From Treponema sp. (GTDB lineage: Bacteria; Spirochaetota; Spirochaetia; Treponematales; Breznakiellaceae), in the NCBI GenBank assembly GCA_003245635.1, contig QKCO01000115.1, positions 1 to 40,422 of the forward strand: 40,422 bases of DNA. The letters are read 5' to 3'. The notes under the pieces were generated by a model. The model did not search any database, was not told the DNA's origin, and saw nothing but the letters and a program-made list of their open reading frames with translations. Shown here piece by piece: positions 1 to 6,710 of the stretch. Every line of letters starts with the position of its first letter. The first letter of the stretch is position 1. The translations under genes and the position numbers were made by a program.

Positions 1-1
1 G

Positions 2-1069
2 CTCGGCGCCGGAAGCGCCGCCGCCGGCGCCCTCTCCTTGTTCGCTTTTTCGATCGGAACCGTTCCGCTCCTCTTGCTTTTCGGCGCGACCGCCGCGATG
101 CTGCCGCGCCGCTTCCTGCCGGCGCTGGTGAAGACGAGCGCCGTGCTCGTGGTGTTCCTCGGCCTGATGACCGGAGCGCGCGCCGCCGCGCTCGCCGGAA
201 TCGCCGTACCCTCGCCGTTCCGCCGCGGCGCTGCCGCGTCGTCCGGCGCGCAGGGATCGGGTGGCATCGCGAAGACGGTCGTCGCGAACGGCGTCCAGCG
301 CATCTCGACGCGCTTCGGTGCCGCTTCGTACGTACCCTTCATCGCGCAGGCCGGCGTCCCGCTCGAATGGACCATCACGGTCGGCGCGGACGATCTGAAC
401 GGCTGCAACAACCCCGTCACCGTTCCCGCCTACGGCATCACCAAGAAGCTCGTCCCCGGCGACAACGTCATCCGCTTCACGCCGGAGAAGACCGGGCGCA
501 TCGCCTACAGCTGCTGGATGGGCATGATCACGAGCTCCATCACCGTCGTGGACGACGTGGCCGCGAGCGCCCCCGATTCCGCCGCTCTCGCTGACCTGAT
601 CGGACCGGAAGGTACGGCCGGGGGCTCCGGCTGCTGCGGTTCCGGAGCCGGACGGCCCGGCGCGGGAAACGCCGAAACCGCCGCGATAGGGATGCCGAAA
701 ATAGAGAACGGCATCCAGACGATCACAGTGAGGGTGGACGGCTCAGGCTACACCCCGTCGACGATCGTCCTGCAGCGCGGCATGAAGGCCGTCATCAAAT
801 TCGACCCGGCCGCGCTCGATTCCTGCAACAACCCCATCCTGTTCCCCGAATACAACGGCGCCCTGGACCTGGCAAAGGGACAGACGGAAACGCCGCCGCT
901 AGCGATAAGCGGGGATTTCACTTTCCGCTGCTGGATGGGTATGTTGAATGGGTACGTGAAGGTAGTCGACGACCTGGCGACCGCCGATCTCGACGCGATC
1001 CGTTCGGAAGCCGGTTCGCGTCCGACGGCCGGCAGCGCCTGCTGCGGGTCCGCCGACGCGCAAAAATGA
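2..1069 (+). CDS. TauE/SafE-like membrane protein fused to two cupredoxin-like domains (5' end missing)
   Basis: The reading frame is open to the window edge, so the start lies upstream. The first ~65 in-window residues form two hydrophobic segments (SIGTVPLLLLFG, SAVLVVFLGLM) that look like the last helices of the sulfite exporter TauE/SafE (heavy-metal transport-associated) family. After a linker come two homologous ~90-residue beta-rich domains, each with a CNNP motif (Cys codons at 404 and 824) and a CWMGM motif (Cys codons at 512 and 929). These resemble cupredoxin-like domains with a Cys/Met metal site. Each domain is followed by a Gly/Ser-rich tail with a CC pair (632-637, 1040-1045). 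The HMA gene starts 13 nt downstream behind an AGGAGG ribosome site, so the two are probably co-transcribed. A role in copper binding or export is inferred from the motifs and the neighbour; the sequence does not show the direction of transport. Confidence 0.75.
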   Translation, partial: LGAGSAAAGALSLFAFSIGTVPLLLLFGATAAMLPRRFLPALVKTSAVLVVFLGLMTGARAAALAGIAVPSPFRRGAAASSGAQGSGGIAKTVVANGVQRISTRFGAASYVPFIAQAGVPLEWTITVGADDLNGCNNPVTVPAYGITKKLVPGDNVIRFTPEKTGRIAYSCWMGMITSSITVVDDVAASAPDSAALADLIGPEGTAGGSGCCGSGAGRPGAGNAETAAIGMPKIENGIQTITVRVDGSGYTPSTIVLQRGMKAVIKFDPAALDSCNNPILFPEYNGALDLAKGQTETPPLAISGDFTFRCWMGMLNGYVKVVDDLATADLDAIRSEAGSRPTAGSACCGSADAQK

Positions 1070-1082
1070 TAGGAGGCCCGAT

Positions 1083-1532
1083 ATGCGGATAATTCCACTC
1101 ATTTCCGGCATAGCGCTGGCAGCGCTCATTCTGGGCACCGCTTTCGGCTGGCCGATTCCCGCGGCGATCTCGTTCGCGGCATTTCCGGCCCGCTTCGTCC
1201 TCATCGCCGCCGTCTTGGCGCTTCCTCCGCTGGGGGTCCTCCGCCGCTCGATCCGCTCCGCCCTGCGAAAACGGGGCCACGCCTCTGAAGGCGAAGCCGA
1301 GGCGAACCTCCGGGGACGCAAGCTGCTGACCGTGACGGGCATGGCCTGCGGCCATTGCGCGATGAAGGTCGAATCGGAACTGCTGGACGTGCCCGGCGTC
1401 GATGAAGCGAAAGTGGACGTCCAGACCGGGAAGGCCATGGTGTTCGGGAACGGCATGAACGACGCGGCCCTGGAAGCCGCCGTCGCGAAAGCCGGCTACC
1501 GCGTCACGGATATCCTGCCGCGGAGCAGCTAG
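1083..1532 (+). CDS. Membrane-anchored HMA (heavy-metal-associated) domain protein
   Basis: 149 residues. The N-terminus has two hydrophobic stretches (about residues 4-20 and 36-52), then a basic linker (RRSIRSALRKRG) and a C-terminal HMA domain from about residue 80. The HMA domain carries the metal-binding loop GMACGHC (Cys-X2-Cys) and a typical VPGVDEAKVDVQTGKA strand-helix pattern. HMA domains bind Cu(I) or similar soft metals and pass them to partner domains. This one is tethered to the membrane rather than being a soluble CopZ-like chaperone. AGGAGG at 1071-1076 gives a good ribosome site 6 nt before the ATG. It lies directly behind the cupredoxin-fused membrane protein, so handing metal to that protein is a reasonable inference. 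It converges with the DUF998 gene, whose stop is only 4 nt away. Confidence 0.8.
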   Translation: MRIIPLISGIALAALILGTAFGWPIPAAISFAAFPARFVLIAAVLALPPLGVLRRSIRSALRKRGHASEGEAEANLRGRKLLTVTGMACGHCAMKVESELLDVPGVDEAKVDVQTGKAMVFGNGMNDAALEAAVAKAGYRVTDILPRSS

Positions 1533-1536
1533 GCCG

Positions 1537-2154
1537 CTATCGGTCTCCGGTCGGCGCCAGAAAACCGAAAACGCCGAGCGCCGCCGTAAACAGCACCACG
1601 CTGAATACGCTGAAGCGCTCCATGAGGCCGAAATAGGCGGGCGGGAAAGCGCCGATACCTATCGAACCGAAGAACATGCAGGCGAGCGCCGCCAGGGCGA
1701 GGACGGCCAGAAGCCTGCCGCCCCGGCGCCTGATCCCGCCGACGACGATCATCGAGAGGGACACGATCGACAGCAGCACCACCGCCATCGTCACGACGTA
1801 GAAGTGCATGACGTCCTGGAAGGTGCCCTTGAACCCGCTGCCGGACAGCGGGAACAGCGCGTACCCGATCGTCGAAACCCAGTTCATCGCGGCGTACAGG
1901 AAGACGCCCCGCCGGAAGGCCTTGCCCTGGACGCCCTTGACGACCAAGGCGACCGCGACGCAGCCGAGGCACGACAAGGAGCCGTACACCGAGCTGAAGC
2001 GCGACGCGATCGAAAACGAGGGCGCGTCGACCGCGGTCAGGTCGCTCACCGCCTGGCGCATCCAGTCGTAGCCCGGATACGCGCGCATTCCCAAAAACAC
2101 GTGAAGGAAATAGAAAACCGCCGCTGCGGCGCCCGCGAGGCTGAGCCAATTCAA
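1537..2154 (-). CDS. DUF998 family integral membrane protein
   Basis: About 205 residues with six hydrophobic segments. The motifs HVFLGMRAYPGYDWMRQAVSD and LFPLSG are typical of the DUF998 family, membrane proteins of unknown function. The start is uncertain. The coordinates use TTG at 2154, just before the first helix (NWLSLAGAAAAVFYFLHVFLG). The only Shine-Dalgarno-like sequence (AAGGAG, 2190-2185) is 30 nt further upstream, and the in-frame codons at a proper distance from it are ATT (2181), ACG (2178) and ATC (2172). A longer in-frame extension runs antisense through the flavin-protein gene and is not credible. The gene is divergent from the flavin split-barrel gene, sharing a 70-bp promoter region. 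Confidence 0.7.
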   Translation of the reverse strand: MNWLSLAGAAAAVFYFLHVFLGMRAYPGYDWMRQAVSDLTAVDAPSFSIASRFSSVYGSLSCLGCVAVALVVKGVQGKAFRRGVFLYAAMNWVSTIGYALFPLSGSGFKGTFQDVMHFYVVTMAVVLLSIVSLSMIVVGGIRRRGGRLLAVLALAALACMFFGSIGIGAFPPAYFGLMERFSVFSVVLFTAALGVFGFLAPTGDR

Positions 2155-2188
2155 GGCGTCGATTTTGCGGATGCCCGTAATACGCTCC

Positions 2189-2223
2189 TTGCCGCGCGAT
2201 GAAACGAATCCTATACTTGCGGT
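2189..2223 (+). promoter_or_regulatory. Probable leaderless promoter of the flavin split-barrel gene
   Basis: TTGCCG (2189-2194), a 17-nt spacer and TATACT (2212-2217) form a sigma70-type promoter. The start ATG at 2224 is 7 nt after the -10 element, where transcription would be expected to begin. There is no Shine-Dalgarno sequence, so the mRNA is probably leaderless. Confidence 0.5.
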
Positions 2224-3042
2224 ATGCCCGGCATCAATCAGTATATACCGAGAAATACGTACGCGGTCGTTTCCGCGTACCGCGGAGACGAGCTGGTCGG
2301 CATCGTCGCCGGCGCGGTCATCGAGGACGACGACACGCTCCGCCTCCGATTCCCGAAAGCGAATCCCTTCGTCGTCGGACAGGAAATCACCGCCCACCTG
2401 GACAACCGTACGGGCGTCGAGGAATTCACGCCGGACATCCGGGTTCACCGCTGTTCGTACAAGGGCGTCGTCGTGCGCTCGACCGCCGGCGAAGCGGAGG
2501 CGATGCCCGTCGAGTACGTACTGCGCTACTCGACGCATACCCTCATCGATTTCCGCCGTCCCGGCTACGAGTATCCCTCCGATCCCCGGACCGAGCGGCC
2601 GATCCCGCCGACGGACCTCGACATACGGATGATCCCCGACCCGAAGGAGCAGGAGAACAAGCTCGGCGTCTGGATCACCCGCGCTCGGGAACGTCCGCAC
2701 ACGACCGTGATGGCGTTCCTGTCCTCCCCGGCCGACGATATTTTCGTCATCTCGCACGAAGGAACCTTCAAATCGCAGAACGTGCATCGGGATTCCCGCT
2801 GTCTTTTCGCGATTGACCATCGTTCGTCCTTCCATTTCCAGAAAGCGATCGACTGGAACTACACGGTCATCAGGGGCGTCGCGAGGACGGTTCCCCGCGG
2901 CACGCCTCTGTTCGACTCGGTCCAGGGACTGTTCATCGAAAAAAATCCCTGGGAACTGATGTTCTTCTCCGACCCGAAGGTGGAGATGTTCCACATCAGC
3001 CCCGAGGAAGTGATGTGCCCGGAGAAATACTGCAGGGACTGA
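2224..3042 (+). CDS. Pyridoxamine 5'-phosphate oxidase-like FMN-binding split-barrel protein
   Basis: 272 residues. The N-terminal half (about 1-130) is a beta-rich region of unknown type (Tyr/Arg-rich, with HRCSYKGVVVRS). The C-terminal half (about 145-265) resembles a PNPOx-like flavin split barrel: a strand with TTVMAFLSSP, then FVISHEGTFKSQNV, RCLFAIDHRSSFHFQKA and DWNYTVIRGVARTV. Such proteins bind FMN, F420 or haem; the substrate cannot be told from sequence. The start at 2224 is preceded by a -10 box rather than a ribosome site. A weak hairpin follows the stop codon. It appears to be a single-gene unit. Confidence 0.7.
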   Translation: MPGINQYIPRNTYAVVSAYRGDELVGIVAGAVIEDDDTLRLRFPKANPFVVGQEITAHLDNRTGVEEFTPDIRVHRCSYKGVVVRSTAGEAEAMPVEYVLRYSTHTLIDFRRPGYEYPSDPRTERPIPPTDLDIRMIPDPKEQENKLGVWITRARERPHTTVMAFLSSPADDIFVISHEGTFKSQNVHRDSRCLFAIDHRSSFHFQKAIDWNYTVIRGVARTVPRGTPLFDSVQGLFIEKNPWELMFFSDPKVEMFHISPEEVMCPEKYCRD

Positions 3043-3044
3043 TG

Positions 3045-3087
3045 CGCCGGCCGGAGCCGAACGCTGCCGGCCGTCGAACTTATTTTT
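3045..3087 (+). terminator. Weak hairpin after the flavin-protein gene
   Basis: CGGCCGG (3048-3054) can pair with CCGGCCG (3067-3073). A TTTTT run follows at 3083-3087, about 9 nt after the stem. This is further away than in a classic intrinsic terminator. Confidence 0.35.
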
Positions 3088-3179
3088 AACCGAACTTCAC
3101 CATTCCCTATCGAAGTCCTCATTCGGTCCTAACCGCTCCGCCGCACACTCATGGGCAATCATCCCCCGAGGAGAAACCC

Positions 3180-4688
3180 ATGATGAAATCGAATTTCTGG
3201 CCGAAACCGTTCGCCGCCGCCATCATCGCCGCGGCCCTGCTCGCCCCCCAGGCCGCCTTCGCCGGCGGCAGCAAAGAAGCCGCCCCCGCCGCCGAGAAGG
3301 CCGCTCCCGCCAAAGCCGCCGAAAAGGCGAAGTACGTCTTCCTGTTCATCGGAGACGGCATGTCGATGACGCAGGTCAACGCCGCGGAAGTCTACTCGAA
3401 CGCTCGTTCCTCCAAGGACGTGGCGATCAAGAAGCTCGGCTTCTCCCAGTTCCCGATTTCCGGGCTGACGACCACCTACGACGCGGGCTCCATCATCACC
3501 GACTCCGCCTCCGCCGGCACCGCGCTCGCCACCGGCCACAAGACCCTCAACGGCGTCATCAACATGGACCCGACCAAGACCGTCGCCTACAAGACCATCG
3601 CCGAATACGCGCGTGATGCCGGGAAGAAGGTCGGCGTCGTTTCCTCGGTTTCCATCGAGCACGCCACCCCGGCCGTCTTCTACGCGAAGTCCCCCTCCCG
3701 CGGCAACATGTACGATATCGCCGTCCAGCTCACCAAGAGCAGCTTCGACTACTTCGGAGGCGGCGGCTTCACCCAGCCAACCGGAAAGAAGAAGGACCAG
3801 CCCGACGTCGTCGAGATGGCCAAGGCCGCCGGCTACCGGTACGTGAACTCCAAAGCCGATTTCGACGCCCTCAAAGCCGGCGCCGGAAAGGTTCTTGCCG
3901 TCAACGCCACCCTCCAGGATTCCAGCGCCCTCCCCTACGACATCGACCGCAAGGCCGACGATCTCTCCCTGGCCGACTACACCAAGAAGGGCATCGAGCT
4001 CCTCTCCGACGATCCGGACGGCTTCTTCATGATGGTCGAAGGCGGTAAGATCGACTGGGCCTGCCACGCCAACGACGCGGCCGCCGCCATCGGCGACACT
4101 CTCGCCTTCGACGCTGCGGTTTCCGAGGCGGTCAAGTTCGCCGCCGCGCATCCGGACGAGACCCTCATCGTCGTCACCGGCGACCACGAGACCGGCGGCA
4201 TGTCCATCGGCTTCTCCGGAACGAAGTACGAGACCTTCTTCGACAAGGTCGCCGGCCAGAAGATGTCCTATGTCGAGTTCAACGAGCAGGTCCTGAAGCC
4301 CTACAAGACCGCCACTCCCAAGGCGAAGGCCAAGATCGAGGACCTCGCGCCCGCCATCAAGGACGCCTTCGGCCTCGACGCCGCTTCCCTCAACCAGGTG
4401 CAGCTCGAACAGGTCGTCGCGGCCTTCAATCGTTCCATGGGCAACGAAGTCGAGCGCTCCAGCAAGGAAGGCGACTACCTGCTCTACGGCGGCTACGAGC
4501 CCCTCACCGTCAAGCTCACCCAGCTGATGAACCAGAACGCCGGCATCGGCTGGACCACCTACTCCCACACCGGCATCCCGGTCGTGACCTTCGCCAAGGG
4601 CGCCGGCTCCGCGATGTTCTCCGGCTACTACGACAACACGGAAATCTTCAAGAAGCTCGCCGAAGTCATGAGCCTCAACGTGAATTAA
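3180..4688 (+). CDS. Secreted alkaline phosphatase (PhoA family)
   Basis: 502 residues, usual length for the family. It has an N-terminal signal peptide (hydrophobic core about 11-22, probable cleavage after AFA at about 28), then an Ala/Lys-rich linker. The metal and catalytic motifs are complete: FIGDG (Asp59, metal), TDSASAGTA with the expected nucleophile Ser109, EHATPAVF, MVEGGKIDWACHAND, TGDHETGG and a C-terminal SHTG. It would hydrolyse phosphate monoesters outside the cytoplasmic membrane. GAGGAG lies upstream of the start; ATGATG leaves a choice between 3180 and 3183. The mature start AGGSKEAA resembles the N-terminus of spirochaete lipoproteins but lacks the lipidated Cys. The gene appears to be single, followed by hairpins in the leader of the next gene. 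Confidence 0.95.
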   Translation: MMKSNFWPKPFAAAIIAAALLAPQAAFAGGSKEAAPAAEKAAPAKAAEKAKYVFLFIGDGMSMTQVNAAEVYSNARSSKDVAIKKLGFSQFPISGLTTTYDAGSIITDSASAGTALATGHKTLNGVINMDPTKTVAYKTIAEYARDAGKKVGVVSSVSIEHATPAVFYAKSPSRGNMYDIAVQLTKSSFDYFGGGGFTQPTGKKKDQPDVVEMAKAAGYRYVNSKADFDALKAGAGKVLAVNATLQDSSALPYDIDRKADDLSLADYTKKGIELLSDDPDGFFMMVEGGKIDWACHANDAAAAIGDTLAFDAAVSEAVKFAAAHPDETLIVVTGDHETGGMSIGFSGTKYETFFDKVAGQKMSYVEFNEQVLKPYKTATPKAKAKIEDLAPAIKDAFGLDAASLNQVQLEQVVAAFNRSMGNEVERSSKEGDYLLYGGYEPLTVKLTQLMNQNAGIGWTTYSHTGIPVVTFAKGAGSAMFSGYYDNTEIFKKLAEVMSLNVN

Positions 4689-4705
4689 CGAAACGCAGCT
4701 AAAAA

Positions 4706-4727
4706 TGGGGCGGGGGTTTTCGCCCCA
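4706..4727. repeat. Inverted repeat after the alkaline phosphatase gene
   Basis: Perfect 7-bp stem TGGGGCG (4706-4712) / CGCCCCA (4721-4727) with an 8-nt loop. No T-run follows on the plus strand, although there is an A-run on the other side (4701-4705), so on its own it is not a convincing plus-strand terminator. Confidence 0.4.
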
Positions 4728-4758
4728 AGGTAAAAAAGTTCCCTATGGCGGCGCGGGC

Positions 4759-4806
4759 GCTTCGGCACGGGATTTTGCCGAAGCGTCGGAAGCCGCTTCG
4801 TTTTTT
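4759..4806 (+). promoter_or_regulatory. Attenuator-like leader with mutually exclusive hairpins before the YibE/F gene
   Basis: GCTTCGGCA (4759-4767) pairs perfectly with TGCCGAAGC (4776-4784). The inner part of that second arm, CGAAGC (4779-4784), can instead pair with GCTTCG (4795-4800), which is followed at once by six Ts (4801-4806). That second structure is an intrinsic terminator. It ends just before the Shine-Dalgarno AAGGAG (4808-4813) of the YibE/F gene, so any mRNA carrying that ribosome site must read through it. The first hairpin would act as antiterminator. A simpler reading is a terminator for the phosphatase gene. Confidence 0.55.
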
Positions 4807-4821
4807 CAAGGAGTACCCCGC

Positions 4822-5970
4822 ATGAGCATCAATGCGTTCGGCGGCGATAAGCGCCGCGATATCATTTTCGTAATTGCGACGGCCGCCCTTGCCGCGCTGC
4901 TCATCGCAATGCCGACGGGCTTCGAGAAAGCGGCTATGCACGCCTCTTCGGCCCGCGTGAAGGTTCTCGTCACGGAGGCCGACAACAGCAACGTGAAAAC
5001 CATCGGGCCGGTCAGGCAAGGCGAACAGCAGCTCAGGGTCAGGATACTGGACGGCCGCTTCAAGGGGACGGAGCTCGATTCGCACAACCTCTTGATCGGG
5101 AAGCTCGAGCTGGACAAGATCTTCAAGCCGGGCGATACGGCCTTCGCGGTGCTCGACCTCACCAAGGACGGCAAAGAGATCGTCTACGCCAACGTCATCG
5201 ACCACTACCGGCTGGACGCGACCGCCTTCCTGTTCGCCGCGTTCGCGCTGCTCCTGATCGCGTTCGCCGGGTGGACCGGGCTCAAGGCTCTGGTCTCCTT
5301 CGTGTTCGCGGGCGCGGGGATCGTCAAATTCCTCCTGCCTCAGGTGCTCCGCGGCTGGGACCCGGTCTGGACCGCGTTCGGAGTCGTCGCCCTCCTGACC
5401 GCCGTTATCGTATTCCTGGTCGGGGGCCTGACGCGCAAGGGACTGGTCGCCTTCCTGGGCTCCATCTGCGGCGTCGCGCTGACCTCGGTACTCGCAGCGC
5501 TGTTCGTGCATGTCTTCAAGCTCCGAGGGGCTGTCAGGCCCTTCACCGAAACGCTCCTCTATTCGGGCTTCGACGGGCTCGATCTGACCAAGCTGTTCAT
5601 CGCGGGAATTTTTCTGGCGTCCTCCGGAGCGGTCATGGACCTCGGCATGGACATCGCAGCCGCGATGTCCGAAATCGCGGAGAAGAATCCGCGGATCTCA
5701 CGCGGGGCGCTGGTCCGGTCGGGACTGAACGTCGGCAGGCATGTGGTCGGCACCATGACCACGACCCTGCTGCTGGCCTACACCGGCGGGTACACGGGGC
5801 TCATGCTCACATTCATCGCCCAGGGCATCCCCTTCGAGAACGTGCTGAACATGGTGTACGTTTCAGCGGAATTGGTGCATACGATGGTCGGCAGCTTCGG
5901 CCTGATCCTCGTCGCGCCGGCGACGGCCGCCGCGGGCGGGTTTCTGCTCGCGAAGAAAAAGCCTTCGTAA
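4822..5970 (+). CDS. YibE/F-like multispanning membrane protein
   Basis: 382 residues from ATG 4822, chosen because AAGGAG lies 8 nt upstream; an open frame further upstream would run through the terminator-like leader. One N-terminal membrane segment (about 14-32) is followed by a ~90-residue extracytoplasmic beta-rich domain (KVLVTEADNSNVK ... GDTAFAVLDL). Seven or eight membrane helices follow. LYSGFDGLDLTKLFIAGI, SGAVMDLGMDIAAAMSEI and NVGRHVVGTMTTTLLLAYTG are characteristic of YibE/F (PF07907). Function in the family is not established. It converges with the lipoprotein gene. Confidence 0.85.
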   Translation: MSINAFGGDKRRDIIFVIATAALAALLIAMPTGFEKAAMHASSARVKVLVTEADNSNVKTIGPVRQGEQQLRVRILDGRFKGTELDSHNLLIGKLELDKIFKPGDTAFAVLDLTKDGKEIVYANVIDHYRLDATAFLFAAFALLLIAFAGWTGLKALVSFVFAGAGIVKFLLPQVLRGWDPVWTAFGVVALLTAVIVFLVGGLTRKGLVAFLGSICGVALTSVLAALFVHVFKLRGAVRPFTETLLYSGFDGLDLTKLFIAGIFLASSGAVMDLGMDIAAAMSEIAEKNPRISRGALVRSGLNVGRHVVGTMTTTLLLAYTGGYTGLMLTFIAQGIPFENVLNMVYVSAELVHTMVGSFGLILVAPATAAAGGFLLAKKKPS

Positions 5971-5990
5971 AAAAAGCCGCCTCGGGCGGC
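5969..5990 (-). terminator. Intrinsic terminator of the lipoprotein gene
   Basis: On the minus strand, GCCGCC (5990-5985), loop CGA and GGCGGC (5981-5976) are followed by seven Ts (5975-5969). It lies 68 nt beyond the lipoprotein stop codon and overlaps the end of the convergent YibE/F gene. Confidence 0.75.
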
Positions 5991-6057
5991 ATGCCCGGGC
6001 GGCTCGATGGAAACCCGAAGATCGGGGATGCTGCGGCGCTCGGCGCCGCGGACGATC

Positions 6058-6645
6058 CTACTTCTTCTTGCCGGCGGCGCGCACCGCGTCGGCGATGCGG
6101 CTGGAAATGTCGCGGAGCTTGGACTGGGCCGACTCGGCCTTGTCCTGGGCGGCCATGAAGGATCCGCCGTTGTAGTCGGACTCGGCCGCGGCGATCGTCT
6201 TCTTGACCGCGGCGAGCTCGTCGGCGACCGCCGCGAAATCGAGCTTCACTTTCCGGTTCTTCTTCGCGCCGGCGAGCGCGCCCTCGGTCTCGGCGAGCGC
6301 GGCCTTCACCGCGGCTATCGTCGACGAGGCGGACGAGCGGACCCGTTCCTTGTTCGACCTGGCGTCGGAGATGGCCTTGTCGGCGGCCTGGACGGTCTCT
6401 TGCGCGAGCGTCTTGGCGGCGTCGTACTTCTTGGCGTCGTATTCCTTCTGCATGCGGCTCAAGGAATCCTTGGCGCGGGAAAGCGAATCGGCGGCGTAGA
6501 CGGGCACGTCGGCGTCGCTTTCCGCTTTGGCGACCGCGGCTTTCGCCGCTTCGACCTCGGCGACCGGCGGCTTGGCGCACGATCCCAGAGCCGCCACGAG
6601 GGCGGCCGAAATAATAGCGGCGATGAGCCATTTCGTTCGTTTCAT
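6058..6645 (-). CDS. Helical lipoprotein, DUF4398-like
   Basis: 195 residues from the ATG at 6645, which has GGAGG 5 nt upstream; a longer frame upstream lacks a ribosome site. It has a lipoprotein signal peptide with basic start MKRTK, a hydrophobic core and lipobox LGSC, so Cys23 should be lipidated. The rest is almost wholly Ala/Lys/Glu/Asp-rich amphipathic helix with repeated AKxxLxxxxxxYDAKKYDAAKTLAQE-type units, similar to DUF4398/TPR-like envelope lipoproteins. A structural or scaffold role in the periplasm is likely. Its specific function is unknown. It is divergent from the CHASE2 gene with 65 bp between the starts. Confidence 0.8.
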   Translation of the reverse strand: MKRTKWLIAAIISAALVAALGSCAKPPVAEVEAAKAAVAKAESDADVPVYAADSLSRAKDSLSRMQKEYDAKKYDAAKTLAQETVQAADKAISDARSNKERVRSSASSTIAAVKAALAETEGALAGAKKNRKVKLDFAAVADELAAVKKTIAAAESDYNGGSFMAAQDKAESAQSKLRDISSRIADAVRAAGKKK

Positions 6646-6710
6646 ATTATCCTCCGCAATGCTGCGTTCGCTATAAGTATCGGACATTCTCGTTCCGAAA
6701 TAAATAGCAT

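Noticed and set aside
2155-2994. Long N-terminal extension of the DUF998 gene to an ATG at 2994
   Set aside because: It runs antisense through most of the flavin split-barrel gene and does not resemble DUF998 N-termini.
4706-4727. Hairpin after the phosphatase gene as its terminator
   Set aside because: No T-run follows on the plus strand. The nearby stem with six Ts (4779-4806) is the better terminator.
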